Assembly (NCBI GenBank): GCA_036336795.1
Contig: JAYZFL010000013.1
Coordinates: 1-34,141 of the forward strand
Direction: 5' to 3'
DNA length: 34,141 nucleotides
Source: UBA822 sp036336795
Lineage (GTDB): Bacteria > Gemmatimonadota > Gemmatimonadetes > Longimicrobiales > Gaopeijiaceae
A model generated the notes under the pieces. It was given only the letters and a program-made list of their open reading frames with translations, made no database searches and was not told where the DNA came from. A program made the translations under genes and the position numbers. This document shows positions 9,163-17,202 of the stretch, in pieces. Numbering within the stretch: the stretch's first letter is position 1; each line of letters opens with the position of its first letter.

Positions 9163-9482
9163 TCGTAGTCACTACGTCAGAAGTCTCGGACATGCGGATC
9201 GTACGCACATTAGGACTCGTGAGAGGCAACACGATTCGAGCTCGCCATCTGGGCAAGGACGTCCTCGCCCTCCTTCGCAATGTCGCCGGTGGGGAAATCC
9301 ATGAATACACAAAGATGCTGGCCGAAGCCCGCGAGCAGGCGATCCACCGTCTCTTAGAGGAAGCCGAAGCATTGGGAGCGAACGCGGTGGTAGGCCTTCG
9401 CTTTCAGACGTCCATGATTCAGGCGGGTGCGGCGGAAATGCTTTGTTATGGCACTGCTGTGGTGATCGAATCCATAGACTGA
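9159..9482 (+). CDS. YbjQ / UPF0145 family protein
   Basis: This 107-residue protein matches the YbjQ (UPF0145) family across its length. It has an initial strand IVVTTSEV, then GLVRGNTIRARHLGKDV. A helix with AREQAIHRLLEEAEALGANAV follows in shorter pieces (AREQAIHRLLEEA, LGANAVVGLRF), and it ends near GTAVVIE. The family forms small oligomeric domains sometimes called heavy-metal-binding, but its biochemical role is not settled. It overlaps the putative anti-sigma gene as ATGA, so all three genes from 8138 look like one transcription unit. That makes it a candidate effector or sensor of this sigma module. Confidence 0.85.
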   Translation: MIVVTTSEVSDMRIVRTLGLVRGNTIRARHLGKDVLALLRNVAGGEIHEYTKMLAEAREQAIHRLLEEAEALGANAVVGLRFQTSMIQAGAAEMLCYGTAVVIESID

Positions 9483-9644
9483 CATCCTGATCTTACAGAT
9501 CTCTCCTCAATCGATGAAGCTTGGCCACCAGCACGAAACGCTCAATCCTTCATATGTGCCTGCCAGCGTTCAGCCTGCTTAGACTGCTCAGCCGCACCGG
9601 TACTGCCCAAGAGTTTCAATCTGTCCTACCGTGACACCTTACCT

Positions 9645-10529
9645 TTAAGGCTCGGCCGCGGCCGTGAGTGCGGCGCGGGTAGCTCTATACCCTTCTTCGA
9701 GTAGATAATCGACTCGGTTAAAGTCGAATCCTGTCACATCCTGTAAGTTAGGGAAGACAGTAGTCACTGGCACTTCACTCCAGGATCGAAGCGTGTCACT
9801 CCGCTTCTGAGCAGCCATGATAGTGAAAACTCGTTGATGAATGGCCACCAGTCCTTGCTCCACTACCCTACGATTCCGTGATTCCAGGCTAGCGCCTACA
9901 TCTATCGCTATGATGCGGGTCGCACCCGCATCCACAGCCTTCTGAAGAGGCAGCATATCCTGTACCCCCCCATCGACCAGCAATCGTCCTTGAACCTTCA
10001 CGGGTGGGAACAGAACCGGCAATGAGCATGAAGCGTGGACGGCTTCGACAAGCGTTACTCCCAGAGCTTCCTGGTGGCCAAACCAAAGAGTCTCGCCTGT
10101 CTCTAAATCTACAGCATTCACCAGAAGCGGAATCTGGAGGTCCTCCCAATTCTTGGCTGGGAGAAACCGATTGACGTAGTTCAAGAGAACGTCGCCTCGC
10201 AGGACACTCGCAGCCCGGATACCGTTGAACCATAACGCTTTTGGATTCAGGCGGACGATATCACGACGACGCAGATTTAGCGCAGAAGACTCCAGTTCTT
10301 CGAGACTCCGACCACCCGCAATTGCTGCTCCGATCATGGCGCCGACACTCGTACCGATTATACCGGCCACGGAAATCCTGGCCTCTAGAATAGCTCTCCA
10401 CACACCGACATGTGCGAGCCCCTTCACTGCACCTCCACCCATGACGACCCAAGTCGCTTCCCGCGGACCAACTCTTTCCTCCGATGCCGGGACGGAGACC
10501 ATCATGGTAAAGCACTCAATCGGAACCAT
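9645..10529 (-). CDS. Patatin-like phospholipase (RssA/YchK type)
   Basis: This 294-residue protein has the patatin Ser/Asp dyad. The oxyanion loop is GGGAVKGLAHVGV (residues 31-43), the nucleophile elbow is GTSVGA (Ser61), and the aspartate is Asp186 in VDGGVQDMLP. The family hydrolyses acyl esters of phospholipids or other lipids. There is no signal peptide, so it probably acts in the cytoplasm or on the inner leaflet. The start is uncertain: ATG at 10529, and a double ATG at 10505/10502, are all possible and none has a clear Shine-Dalgarno. The gene runs divergently from the suf operon and its 5' end overlaps nothing else. Confidence 0.88.
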   Translation of the reverse strand: MVPIECFTMMVSVPASEERVGPREATWVVMGGGAVKGLAHVGVWRAILEARISVAGIIGTSVGAMIGAAIAGGRSLEELESSALNLRRRDIVRLNPKALWFNGIRAASVLRGDVLLNYVNRFLPAKNWEDLQIPLLVNAVDLETGETLWFGHQEALGVTLVEAVHASCSLPVLFPPVKVQGRLLVDGGVQDMLPLQKAVDAGATRIIAIDVGASLESRNRRVVEQGLVAIHQRVFTIMAAQKRSDTLRSWSEVPVTTVFPNLQDVTGFDFNRVDYLLEEGYRATRAALTAAAEP

Positions 10530-10537
10530 CTGGAATC

Positions 10538-10566
10538 TTGACGGTATGCGAAGCTCTGTCTATTTT
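10538..10566 (+). promoter_or_regulatory. Putative sigma-70 promoter of the suf operon
   Basis: TTGACG (10538-10543) matches the -35 consensus at five of six positions. After exactly 17 bases comes TATTTT (10561-10566), four of six to the -10 consensus. Transcription would start near 10573, about 65 bases before sufC. I do not see a clear IscR, SufR or Fur operator. The element overlaps the region just upstream of the divergent patatin start. Confidence 0.5.
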
Positions 10567-10621
10567 TGCTGAGAAGGAGAATCATTCTTAATAAGACCAA
10601 TCCGCGGCAGCCTATCCTCCC

Positions 10622-10649
10622 CATGACCACTACCCCATGACCACTACCT
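10622..10649 (+). repeat. 14-bp tandem duplication over the sufC start, creating a leader mini-ORF
   Basis: Two adjacent 14-base copies (10622-10635 and 10636-10649) differ only in the last base. Each contains an ATG. The first ATG (10623) opens a five-residue ORF, MTTTP, whose TGA stop (10638-10640) overlaps the second ATG (10637-10639) as ATGA. The second ATG is the sufC start. No Shine-Dalgarno lies close to either one. Confidence 0.8.
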
Positions 10650-11422
10650 CTATACTCGACGTGAATAACCTATTTGCCAAGGTTATTCAAGAAGATGTCG
10701 ATATTCTGAAGGGTGTAAACCTCCAACTCCACGCTGGAGAGATACACGCAATAATGGGTCCGAACGGCTCTGGCAAGAGCACTTTGGCAAAAGTCTTGGT
10801 CGGGCATCCAGCCTACGAGGTCACTGCCGGTGACGTCATCTGTCGAGGGACCTCCATACTCGATATGGAACCCGACGAGAGGGCGCTCGCTGGACTGTTT
10901 TTGGCATTCCAGTACCCGGTAGAGATTCCAGGAGTCTCGATCGCAAATTTCTTGAGGACCGCCCTTCAGGCTCGCCTCGGACCGGATGAGGAGTTGGACC
11001 TCTTTGATTTCCAGGACGAACTCATGGACCGCATGAAACTGCTGGACATGGAGCCTTCGTTCGCTGAAAGGTCCGTAAACGACGGATTCAGTGGAGGTGA
11101 AAAAAAGCGAAATGAAATCCTCCAAATGGCTGTGCTCCGCCCTGCAGTTGCGCTGATGGACGAAACCGATTCAGGACTTGACATTGACGCGCTTCAGATC
11201 GTCGCACATGGTGTGAATACACTGCGCGAAGAAGACCCCGAGATGACGATCCTGCTCATCACGCACTACCAACGCCTTCTCGACCACATCCAACCCGATA
11301 TCGTCCATGTGATGGTAGACGGCAAGCTCGTCCGATCGGGTGGACCGGAGTTAGCATTGGAGTTGGAGGATCAGGGGTATGCCGACTGGAAGGAAGACGT
11401 CTCTGTGGAGGTAGCGTCATAA
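10637..11422 (+). CDS. sufC: Fe-S cluster assembly ATPase SufC
   Basis: This 261-residue ABC-type ATPase powers the SufBCD scaffold in Fe-S cluster assembly in the cytoplasm. Walker A is GPNGSGKST (residues 41-49). The Q-loop region has FLAFQYPVEIPG. The signature is SGGEKKRNE, the family's own variant. Walker B is VALMDETDSGLD, followed by the H-loop LLITHYQRL. Length and motifs are typical. It is the first gene of the suf operon here, ahead of sufB, which differs from the B-D-C order of many bacteria. The ATG at 10637 overlaps a tiny leader ORF. Confidence 0.97.
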   Translation: MTTTSILDVNNLFAKVIQEDVDILKGVNLQLHAGEIHAIMGPNGSGKSTLAKVLVGHPAYEVTAGDVICRGTSILDMEPDERALAGLFLAFQYPVEIPGVSIANFLRTALQARLGPDEELDLFDFQDELMDRMKLLDMEPSFAERSVNDGFSGGEKKRNEILQMAVLRPAVALMDETDSGLDIDALQIVAHGVNTLREEDPEMTILLITHYQRLLDHIQPDIVHVMVDGKLVRSGGPELALELEDQGYADWKEDVSVEVAS

Positions 11423-11494
11423 AGGTGCCCTGACGCGCCATGACGCTAGATTGAGCATGGGAGTTGCCCGCCCACTTTATCGGGACAGATAACG

Positions 11495-12910
11495 ATGCCA
11501 CAACATGAACTGGTCCATGATCTCGACTTGGACGAATATAAGTACGGATTCGTCGACGACGAGGCGCATGTCTTCCGAAGCGCGCCCGGCCTCGACGAGA
11601 GCGTCGTGCGAGAGATATCGAAGCATAAGGAGGAGCCCGAGTGGATGCTAAATTTCCGACTCAAGGCGCTCCGCATCTACCAGGCTAAGCCCATGCCGGA
11701 GTGGGGCGGAGATCTCTCTGATCTCGAATCTACGCTCGACGAGATTTACTTCTACGTGAAGCCCCAGGATCAGATGGAGCGCTCCTGGGATGACGTGCCC
11801 GAAAACATCAAGACCACCTTCGAGCGTCTCGGAATCCCCGAGGCGGAACAGAAGGCCCTGGCCGGTGTCGGTGCCCAATATGAGTCGGAGATGGTCTATC
11901 ACTCCCTTAAAGAGGAGTGGGCTTCCCAGGGAGTTATCTTCGACTCCATCGAGGACGGGCTCAAGAACCATCCTGAGATTTTTCGCGAGCATTTCGCCAC
12001 CGTGGTTCCCGCAGCTGACAACAAGTTTGCTGCAATGAACTCGGCAGTTTGGTCGGGCGGCTCCTTCGTCTACATTCCCAAGGGCGTCCACCTTCGGACA
12101 CCGCTTCAGGCCTACTTCCGAGTGAACCAAGAGAGGATGGGCCAGTTCGAGCGGACACTCATCATCCTCGAAGAGGGTGCGCAGGCACACTACATCGAGG
12201 GGTGCACGGCGCCAGTCTACTCCACCGATTCGTTCCACTCCGGTGTGATCGAGATCGTGCTGAAGAGGAACTCACGATTCCGGTACACAACGATCCAGAA
12301 CTGGTCCAACAACATGTACAACCTCGTGACCCAGCGTGCGCTCGTGGCCGAAAACGCGACGATGGAATGGCTCGACGGAAATCTCGGCTCGAAGCTCACC
12401 ATGAAGTATCCGTCCTGCTACCTCCAGGGCGAAGGCGCACACGGCTCGATCATGTCAATCGCCTACGCATCCGACGGGCAACACCAAGACACGGGTGGCA
12501 AGGTCGTTCACGCGGCTCCGAACACAACCTCTTCGATCATCTCCAAGTCTATCTCAAAGGGGGACGGCCGCTCAACCTACAGAGGGCTTTGCAAAGTCTA
12601 CGACGGAGCCGTGAACTCGCGCTCCAACGTCGAGTGCGACGCGCTCCTCATCAATGATACCTCCCGTACGGATACCTATCCTTACATTGAGGTGGATGAA
12701 AAGCGTGCTACGGTCGGCCATGAGGCGACCGTCTCCAAGGTCGGTGACGAACAACTCTTCTATTTGAAGAGTCGGGGATTGACCGAAGAAGAAGCAATGG
12801 CCCTCATCGTACGTGGCTTCATAGAGCCCATCGCGAAGGAGCTGCCACTCGAATACGCCGTGGAGTTGAACCGACTCATCGAACTCGAGATGGAAGGCTC
12901 CGTCGGCTGA
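11495..12910 (+). CDS. sufB: Fe-S cluster assembly scaffold protein SufB
   Basis: This 471-residue protein matches SufB throughout. It has the N-terminal DLDEYKYGF and LNFRLKALRIY segments, the beta-helix core with AVWSGGSFVYIPKGV and EGCTAPVYS, and the C-terminal ATVSKVGDEQLFYLKSRG. SufB accepts sulfur and carries the nascent cluster in a complex with SufC and SufD. It begins 72 bases after sufC at ATG 11495, with no strong Shine-Dalgarno. Its stop shares one base with the sufD start (TGATG). Confidence 0.97.
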   Translation: MPQHELVHDLDLDEYKYGFVDDEAHVFRSAPGLDESVVREISKHKEEPEWMLNFRLKALRIYQAKPMPEWGGDLSDLESTLDEIYFYVKPQDQMERSWDDVPENIKTTFERLGIPEAEQKALAGVGAQYESEMVYHSLKEEWASQGVIFDSIEDGLKNHPEIFREHFATVVPAADNKFAAMNSAVWSGGSFVYIPKGVHLRTPLQAYFRVNQERMGQFERTLIILEEGAQAHYIEGCTAPVYSTDSFHSGVIEIVLKRNSRFRYTTIQNWSNNMYNLVTQRALVAENATMEWLDGNLGSKLTMKYPSCYLQGEGAHGSIMSIAYASDGQHQDTGGKVVHAAPNTTSSIISKSISKGDGRSTYRGLCKVYDGAVNSRSNVECDALLINDTSRTDTYPYIEVDEKRATVGHEATVSKVGDEQLFYLKSRGLTEEEAMALIVRGFIEPIAKELPLEYAVELNRLIELEMEGSVG

Positions 12911-14259
12911 TGAACCCACCGCAGGTCGTGGGTCAACTGCTTGAGGAGGAGGCGTTGACAATCCCACTCGATGAGAGTGCAGTTGAGATGGTCAGCCGGG
13001 GCGTCCCGACGTGGTTGACAAGTCGTCGTCGACACGCGTGGTCAGTTTACGAGAATACTCCCCTGCCGACCACCCGCTCGGAGGAGTGGCGGTACACCGA
13101 CCTTTCACGACTCATCAACTTCGGAGAGCTCCGCCTCGCCACGGGCGAGCTCCCCCCGGAGAACCGACCCCTGGCGCTCGACGAGGCGATAGCGGAGGAC
13201 CGAGTTGGATCCGGCCACATCGTGCTGATGGACGGTGGCGTCATTCACGTAGACTTGGACCCCGCGCTGGCCGCCTCGGGGGTCGTCCTGACCTCGTTGC
13301 GGGCCGCGGTGGAGGAGCATGCCGAAATACTCGAGGCGCACCTCGCCACAGAGGCCTTGCCGCCCGAACAAGGAAAGTTTGAGGCGCTCAACGCTGCCCT
13401 TTGGACAGACGGAGTGCTTCTTTACGTTCCCGAGAACGTGAAGCTCGAGCTTCCGGTTCGGGGCACACATTGGCTCTCCGAATCCGGCTCGGCCGTATGC
13501 ACCCGGACACTCATCATCGCGGAGCCCGGGAGTCGCGTGTCCTACGTCGATGAGTTTCTTTCAGAGGATCTCGACCACCGCGCACTCCAGTCTTCTGCAG
13601 TCGAGATTATCGGCCGTGATGGAGCCCAGGTTCAATACGTGTCGCTCCAGAGGATGGGTCGGGAGGTTTTTTTCCAGACGGCTCAAAGAACCTTAGCCCA
13701 CGCTGATTCCGCGTTGAATACGCTGAACGTGAGCCTCGGGGCGTCCGTCACCCGTGTCGATCTGAACACGAGCCTCCTGGGGCCGGAAGCACGTAGCGAC
13801 ATGCTCGGCCTCTACTTCGGTGACGAGAACCAGCACTTCGATCACCACACCAGCCAGGATCACATCGCCCCGAGAACGACGAGCGACCTTCTGTACAAAG
13901 GTGCGATGGACGATCGGTCCCGTGCCGCGTTTCGGGGCGTCATTCGTGTCCGCCCTGAGGCCCAGGGCACGGACGCCTACCAGACGAATAGGAATCTCCT
14001 CTTGTCGGAAGAGGCCCGAGCCAACTCTCTTCCCAACCTAGAGATCGAGGCTGACGACGTCAGGTGCTCGCATGGAGCCACCGTGGGTCAGTTAGACTCC
14101 GAAGCTTTATTCTATCTGCTGAGTCGAGGCCTGAGTCGTCAGCAGGCCGAGCGGCTTGTGGTCCTCGGCTTTCTGGGTGACGTGCTTGCTCGGCTCCCTC
14201 TTGGGGGTGTCGTGGAGAAAGTTACCCGGGCCATCGAACAGAAGTTAGCGCATGCCTGA
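12910..14259 (+). CDS. sufD: Fe-S cluster assembly protein SufD
   Basis: This 449-residue SufB paralogue has the SufD pattern. The N-terminal helical part contains RSEEWRYTDLSRL, and the beta-helix contains ALNAALWTDGVLLYVPENV. The C-terminal block has HHTSQDHIAPRTTSDLLYKG, CSHGATVGQLDSEALFYLLS and RGLSRQQAERL. It partners SufB and SufC in the scaffold complex. Its ATG overlaps the sufB stop by one base, so the two subunits are probably coupled. Homology is clear over the full length. Confidence 0.96.
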   Translation: MNPPQVVGQLLEEEALTIPLDESAVEMVSRGVPTWLTSRRRHAWSVYENTPLPTTRSEEWRYTDLSRLINFGELRLATGELPPENRPLALDEAIAEDRVGSGHIVLMDGGVIHVDLDPALAASGVVLTSLRAAVEEHAEILEAHLATEALPPEQGKFEALNAALWTDGVLLYVPENVKLELPVRGTHWLSESGSAVCTRTLIIAEPGSRVSYVDEFLSEDLDHRALQSSAVEIIGRDGAQVQYVSLQRMGREVFFQTAQRTLAHADSALNTLNVSLGASVTRVDLNTSLLGPEARSDMLGLYFGDENQHFDHHTSQDHIAPRTTSDLLYKGAMDDRSRAAFRGVIRVRPEAQGTDAYQTNRNLLLSEEARANSLPNLEIEADDVRCSHGATVGQLDSEALFYLLSRGLSRQQAERLVVLGFLGDVLARLPLGGVVEKVTRAIEQKLAHA

Positions 14260-14269
14260 TGGAGCGCTG

Positions 14270-14578
14270 ATGCAGAAGTGGGTGAGAGTAGCCATCCGTG
14301 ACCAATGTCTCCCAGGGAATCTACTAGAAGTCCAGGTGGACGAGTTGAGGATTGTGCTAGCCAATGTCGACGGTGACATCTATGCTCTTGAGGACCGTTG
14401 CTCCCATCAGGAATTTCCCCTTTCCGACGGCGAGTTGGAGGGTACCCAATTGGAGTGCATTTACCATGGCGCCACATTTGACGTGTGTACGGGAAACGCG
14501 ATGCAACTCCCCGCCATTCAACCCGTGAAGACATATGAAGTGGATGTCAGAGGCACCGAGATCTACGTTCAGATCTAG
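14270..14578 (+). CDS. Rieske-type [2Fe-2S] ferredoxin of the suf operon
   Basis: This 102-residue protein is a single Rieske domain. Its cluster ligands are in RCSHQEFPL (Cys44, His46) and ECIYHG (Cys63, His66), followed by the usual FDVCTG strand. It resembles the small electron-transfer components of non-heme iron oxygenases. Genes of this type commonly sit between sufD and sufS in several phyla, where their exact role is not settled; electron supply for cluster assembly is one idea. I chose ATG 14270 because GGAG lies five bases before it. An in-frame ATG at 14252 would overlap sufD and add six residues. Confidence 0.9.
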   Translation: MQKWVRVAIRDQCLPGNLLEVQVDELRIVLANVDGDIYALEDRCSHQEFPLSDGELEGTQLECIYHGATFDVCTGNAMQLPAIQPVKTYEVDVRGTEIYVQI

Positions 14579-14606
14579 ATCTAGGGACGCCCAAAGGCCC
14601 TAACAC

Positions 14607-15854
14607 ATGCCCTCACCATCAGTGTTAAGCGACTGGGCTGCGTTGAGAAATCGCTTTCCGGCCCTCAGTCAAGAGGTCGGAGGCAAACCCCTCGTTTATC
14701 TCGACAGCGCCGCAACTTCTCAAAAACCCCGCTGTGTAATCGAAGCCGTATCAAGGTTTTACGAAAAGGATAATGCGAACGTCCACCGGGGCATTCACGA
14801 ACTTAGCCGGCGAGCCACAGTTGCCTACGAGGAAGCTCGAGAAAAGCTGGCAAGTTTTATCGGTGCCGCAGAGGCCGAAGAACTGGTGTGGACGCGCGGA
14901 ACCACCGAAGCCATCAATTTAGTCGCTGGAAGCTGGGGTTTTGCCAATGTTGGGGAAGGAGATGAAATCCTCCTCAGTACGATGGAGCACCACTCAAACA
15001 TCGTTCCTTGGCAGCTTCTAGCCCAACGAACGGGTGCCCGTCTCCGTTACATCGAGATGGACGAGCAGGGGCACTTAGCCATCGAAAACCTGACCACCCT
15101 ATTTACAGACCGGACCCGCATTGTCGCCTTTTCACATATCTCCAATGCGCTCGGAACCGTCAACCCAGTCCGTACCATCGTCGATCTCGCTAAGTCGGTC
15201 GGCGCGCTAGTGCTCATCGATGGAGCGCAGGCCGTCCCTCACCGGCGTGTGAACGTGCAAGAGCTCGGCTGCGATTTCTACACCTTCTCCGGCCACAAGA
15301 TGTGTGGGCCTACCGGCATCGGTGCTCTTTGGGCTCGGAGAGACCTTTTCGAATCGATGCCTCCTTATCACGGGGGCGGTGAGATGATCCATGTCGTAGG
15401 AAAACAAACGAGTACCTGGGCAGAAATTCCGCACAAGTTCGAGGCAGGTACACCCAATATTGCCGGAGCAATCGCTCTTGGCGTCGCCGCAGATTTCTTG
15501 GATGAGATAGGCTTCGATACAATTGCCGAGCACGAGCGCAGTGTGCTCACATACGCCCTTAATAGGCTCGCGGAGCTCGACGGCATACAGATCTATGGGC
15601 CAAAGGACCCCAGCGAACGATCGGGTGTGATCTCCTTCAGCATGGGTGACGCCCACCCCCACGACATTTCTACCATTCTCGATTCCGAGGGAATCGCCAT
15701 CCGCGCCGGTCATCATTGTGCACAACTCGTGATGCAACACTTCGGCATCTCAGCCACTGCTCGGGCAAGTTTCTACCTCTATAACTCCACGGATGACGTG
15801 GACCGATTGGTCGACGGATTAACGTTGGTACAGGAGATCTTCGGCTCCACCTGA
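14607..15854 (+). CDS. sufS: Cysteine desulfurase SufS
   Basis: This 415-residue PLP enzyme takes sulfur from L-cysteine as an enzyme persulfide for Fe-S assembly. Marks are YLDSAATSQKP (residues 31-41), the ligand His128/His129 in MEHHSN, Asp205 and Gln208 in LIDGAQAV, the PLP lysine Lys231 in FSGHKMCGPTG, and the catalytic Cys371 in AGHHCAQ. The short loop around the cysteine is that of the SufS type, which hands sulfur to SufE or SufU. sufU follows, after a 109-base gap. Confidence 0.96.
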   Translation: MPSPSVLSDWAALRNRFPALSQEVGGKPLVYLDSAATSQKPRCVIEAVSRFYEKDNANVHRGIHELSRRATVAYEEAREKLASFIGAAEAEELVWTRGTTEAINLVAGSWGFANVGEGDEILLSTMEHHSNIVPWQLLAQRTGARLRYIEMDEQGHLAIENLTTLFTDRTRIVAFSHISNALGTVNPVRTIVDLAKSVGALVLIDGAQAVPHRRVNVQELGCDFYTFSGHKMCGPTGIGALWARRDLFESMPPYHGGGEMIHVVGKQTSTWAEIPHKFEAGTPNIAGAIALGVAADFLDEIGFDTIAEHERSVLTYALNRLAELDGIQIYGPKDPSERSGVISFSMGDAHPHDISTILDSEGIAIRAGHHCAQLVMQHFGISATARASFYLYNSTDDVDRLVDGLTLVQEIFGST

Positions 15855-15886
15855 TTCCGACTATTCATGCCCGATCCAAGATATAT

Positions 15887-15915
15887 TCGAATTCTTGGAG
15901 CCGGTGCTATATAAT
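15887..15915 (+). promoter_or_regulatory. Possible internal promoter ahead of sufU
   Basis: A perfect TATAAT (15910-15915) lies about 50 bases before sufU, in the only sizeable gap inside the suf cluster. The hexamer 17 bases upstream (TCGAAT, 15887-15892) matches the -35 consensus poorly, at three of six positions. It could give extra transcription of sufU and the alkyltransferase gene. Confidence 0.35.
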
Positions 15916-15963
15916 GGGTCAATAAGATCGTAGGCTAGCATCTCTTCGTGTGGCAGGCCATTG

Positions 15964-16443
15964 ATGGAAGCTCCGCTAACATCTCTCTACCAGCAGCTCA
16001 TCCTCAAGCACTACCGCAACCCTCGAAACAAAAGTGAGCTCATGGACCACACGGTGGAGGCTGTGGTCAATAACCCCGTCTGCGGGGACGAAATCCGGGT
16101 GCAGATGCGGATCGTCAAAGATCAGATAGAGGATATCCGTTTCGGCGGTCAGGGATGCTCCATCTCGCAGGCGTCTATGTCCATGATGACGGCCCTCGTC
16201 AAAGGAGCCGACTCGGATGAAGCGATCAGTCTGGCCGATCGTTTTACGGAGATGATGCATGGGAACGAAGATGCGGCCTCAGATCCCACGATGGGTGACC
16301 TGCGTGCGCTTCAAGGGGTCAGTAAGTTCCCGATTCGGATCAAGTGTGCACTCCTCGGCTTCGACGCCCTCCGTAAAGCCCTCAGCTGTAGGGGGATGGA
16401 AAGTGGAAGCGGCCTTTCCCCTGAAACTGAAGCTCTGCAATGA
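15964..16443 (+). CDS. sufU: SufU-type sulfur-transfer / scaffold protein
   Basis: This 159-residue protein is related to IscU but has the SufU pattern. The metal ligands are Cys40 and Asp42 in NPVCGDE, Cys65 in GGQGCSIS and Cys128 in IKCALLG. An insertion of about 20 residues lies before the last cysteine, where IscU has its His-Cys pair. SufU binds zinc and accepts persulfide from SufS. I start at ATG 15964; a TTG directly before it is in frame but less likely. The stop overlaps the next gene as ATGA. Confidence 0.93.
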   Translation: MEAPLTSLYQQLILKHYRNPRNKSELMDHTVEAVVNNPVCGDEIRVQMRIVKDQIEDIRFGGQGCSISQASMSMMTALVKGADSDEAISLADRFTEMMHGNEDAASDPTMGDLRALQGVSKFPIRIKCALLGFDALRKALSCRGMESGSGLSPETEALQ

Positions 16444-17000
16444 CGGCCACACGCGAAGGCATTTCAGCCGTCCACTACGGTGTGCTCCCCAATGCACCGA
16501 CAGGCCCCATCGCCGTGTGGGTCACCCTTAACGGAGTTCGACGTGTGGGTGATGTCCCACGGAACACGCTGGATGAGGATCGGTCGCAAACCTCTAGGAA
16601 CACCACGCTGGCATCTACACTAGTCCAGCTCCGTGAGTATTTCGCGAGAGACCGTAGGGAATTCGACCTACCTCTCGATTTCTCGGGAGCCACATCGTTT
16701 CAGAGGCGTATCTTCCAGAGACTCCTGAAAATCCCTTACGGTCGAATCGTGTCGTATGGAGACATCGCTGATGAGTTGGGCGAGCCCGGAGCTGCTCGTG
16801 CGGTTGGACAGGCTGTGGGTGCCAACCCGCTCCCGATCCTCGTCCCCTGCCACCGAGTCGTTCGGAGTGACGGTAAGCTCGGTGGTTACTCAGGTGGCCT
16901 CCGGAGGAAAGTACTGCTTTTGGGGATCGAGGGTGTCGTTGTCGATGGACATCGCGCCGCCAGCGATGTCCACCCCGATGTTCTTCGACTACCGCTCTAG
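16440..17000 (+). CDS. ogt: Methylated-DNA-[protein]-cysteine S-methyltransferase (Ogt/MGMT)
   Basis: This 186-residue suicide repair protein moves alkyl groups from O6-alkylguanine in DNA onto its own cysteine. The active site is LVPCHRVV (Cys137). The DNA-binding helix-turn-helix contains GRIVSYGDIADELG and ARAVGQAVGANP, and the C-terminal GGYSGGLRRKVLLLG is also typical. The N-terminal domain is short and variable, as usual. The start overlaps sufU as ATGA, so it is translated as the last gene of the suf operon. That is an unusual partner for Fe-S assembly. Confidence 0.93.
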   Translation: MTATREGISAVHYGVLPNAPTGPIAVWVTLNGVRRVGDVPRNTLDEDRSQTSRNTTLASTLVQLREYFARDRREFDLPLDFSGATSFQRRIFQRLLKIPYGRIVSYGDIADELGEPGAARAVGQAVGANPLPILVPCHRVVRSDGKLGGYSGGLRRKVLLLGIEGVVVDGHRAASDVHPDVLRLPL

Positions 17001-17202
17001 GTCTTTCCGCACAATCTCAGCAGTCACTCCCGCCAGAGATTCTTCTGACCAACTAGGATAAATTCACTCTTTCTGTGGAATTGCAGAAACACGATCTCGT
17101 GACCCTCGGTAAGGTTGGCCTTCCTGGGAGCGCTGGTGTGGGTGGCCCCCCCAAGGATCTAGTGGCCGGCTATTGGCTTCAGAACGCCCGCGGGAGCAGC
17201 AC

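Noticed and set aside
11648..12238. A long minus-strand open frame (196 codons) opposite sufB
   Set aside because: It is fully antisense to a clearly conserved gene, and its composition is that of a frame shadow. The same holds for 12049-12657, 15207-15740 and 692-1216.
17070..17089. Inverted repeat TTTCTG-8-CAGAAA between ogt and the alcohol dehydrogenase gene
   Set aside because: A six-base AT-rich stem without a following T-run is too weak to call a terminator.
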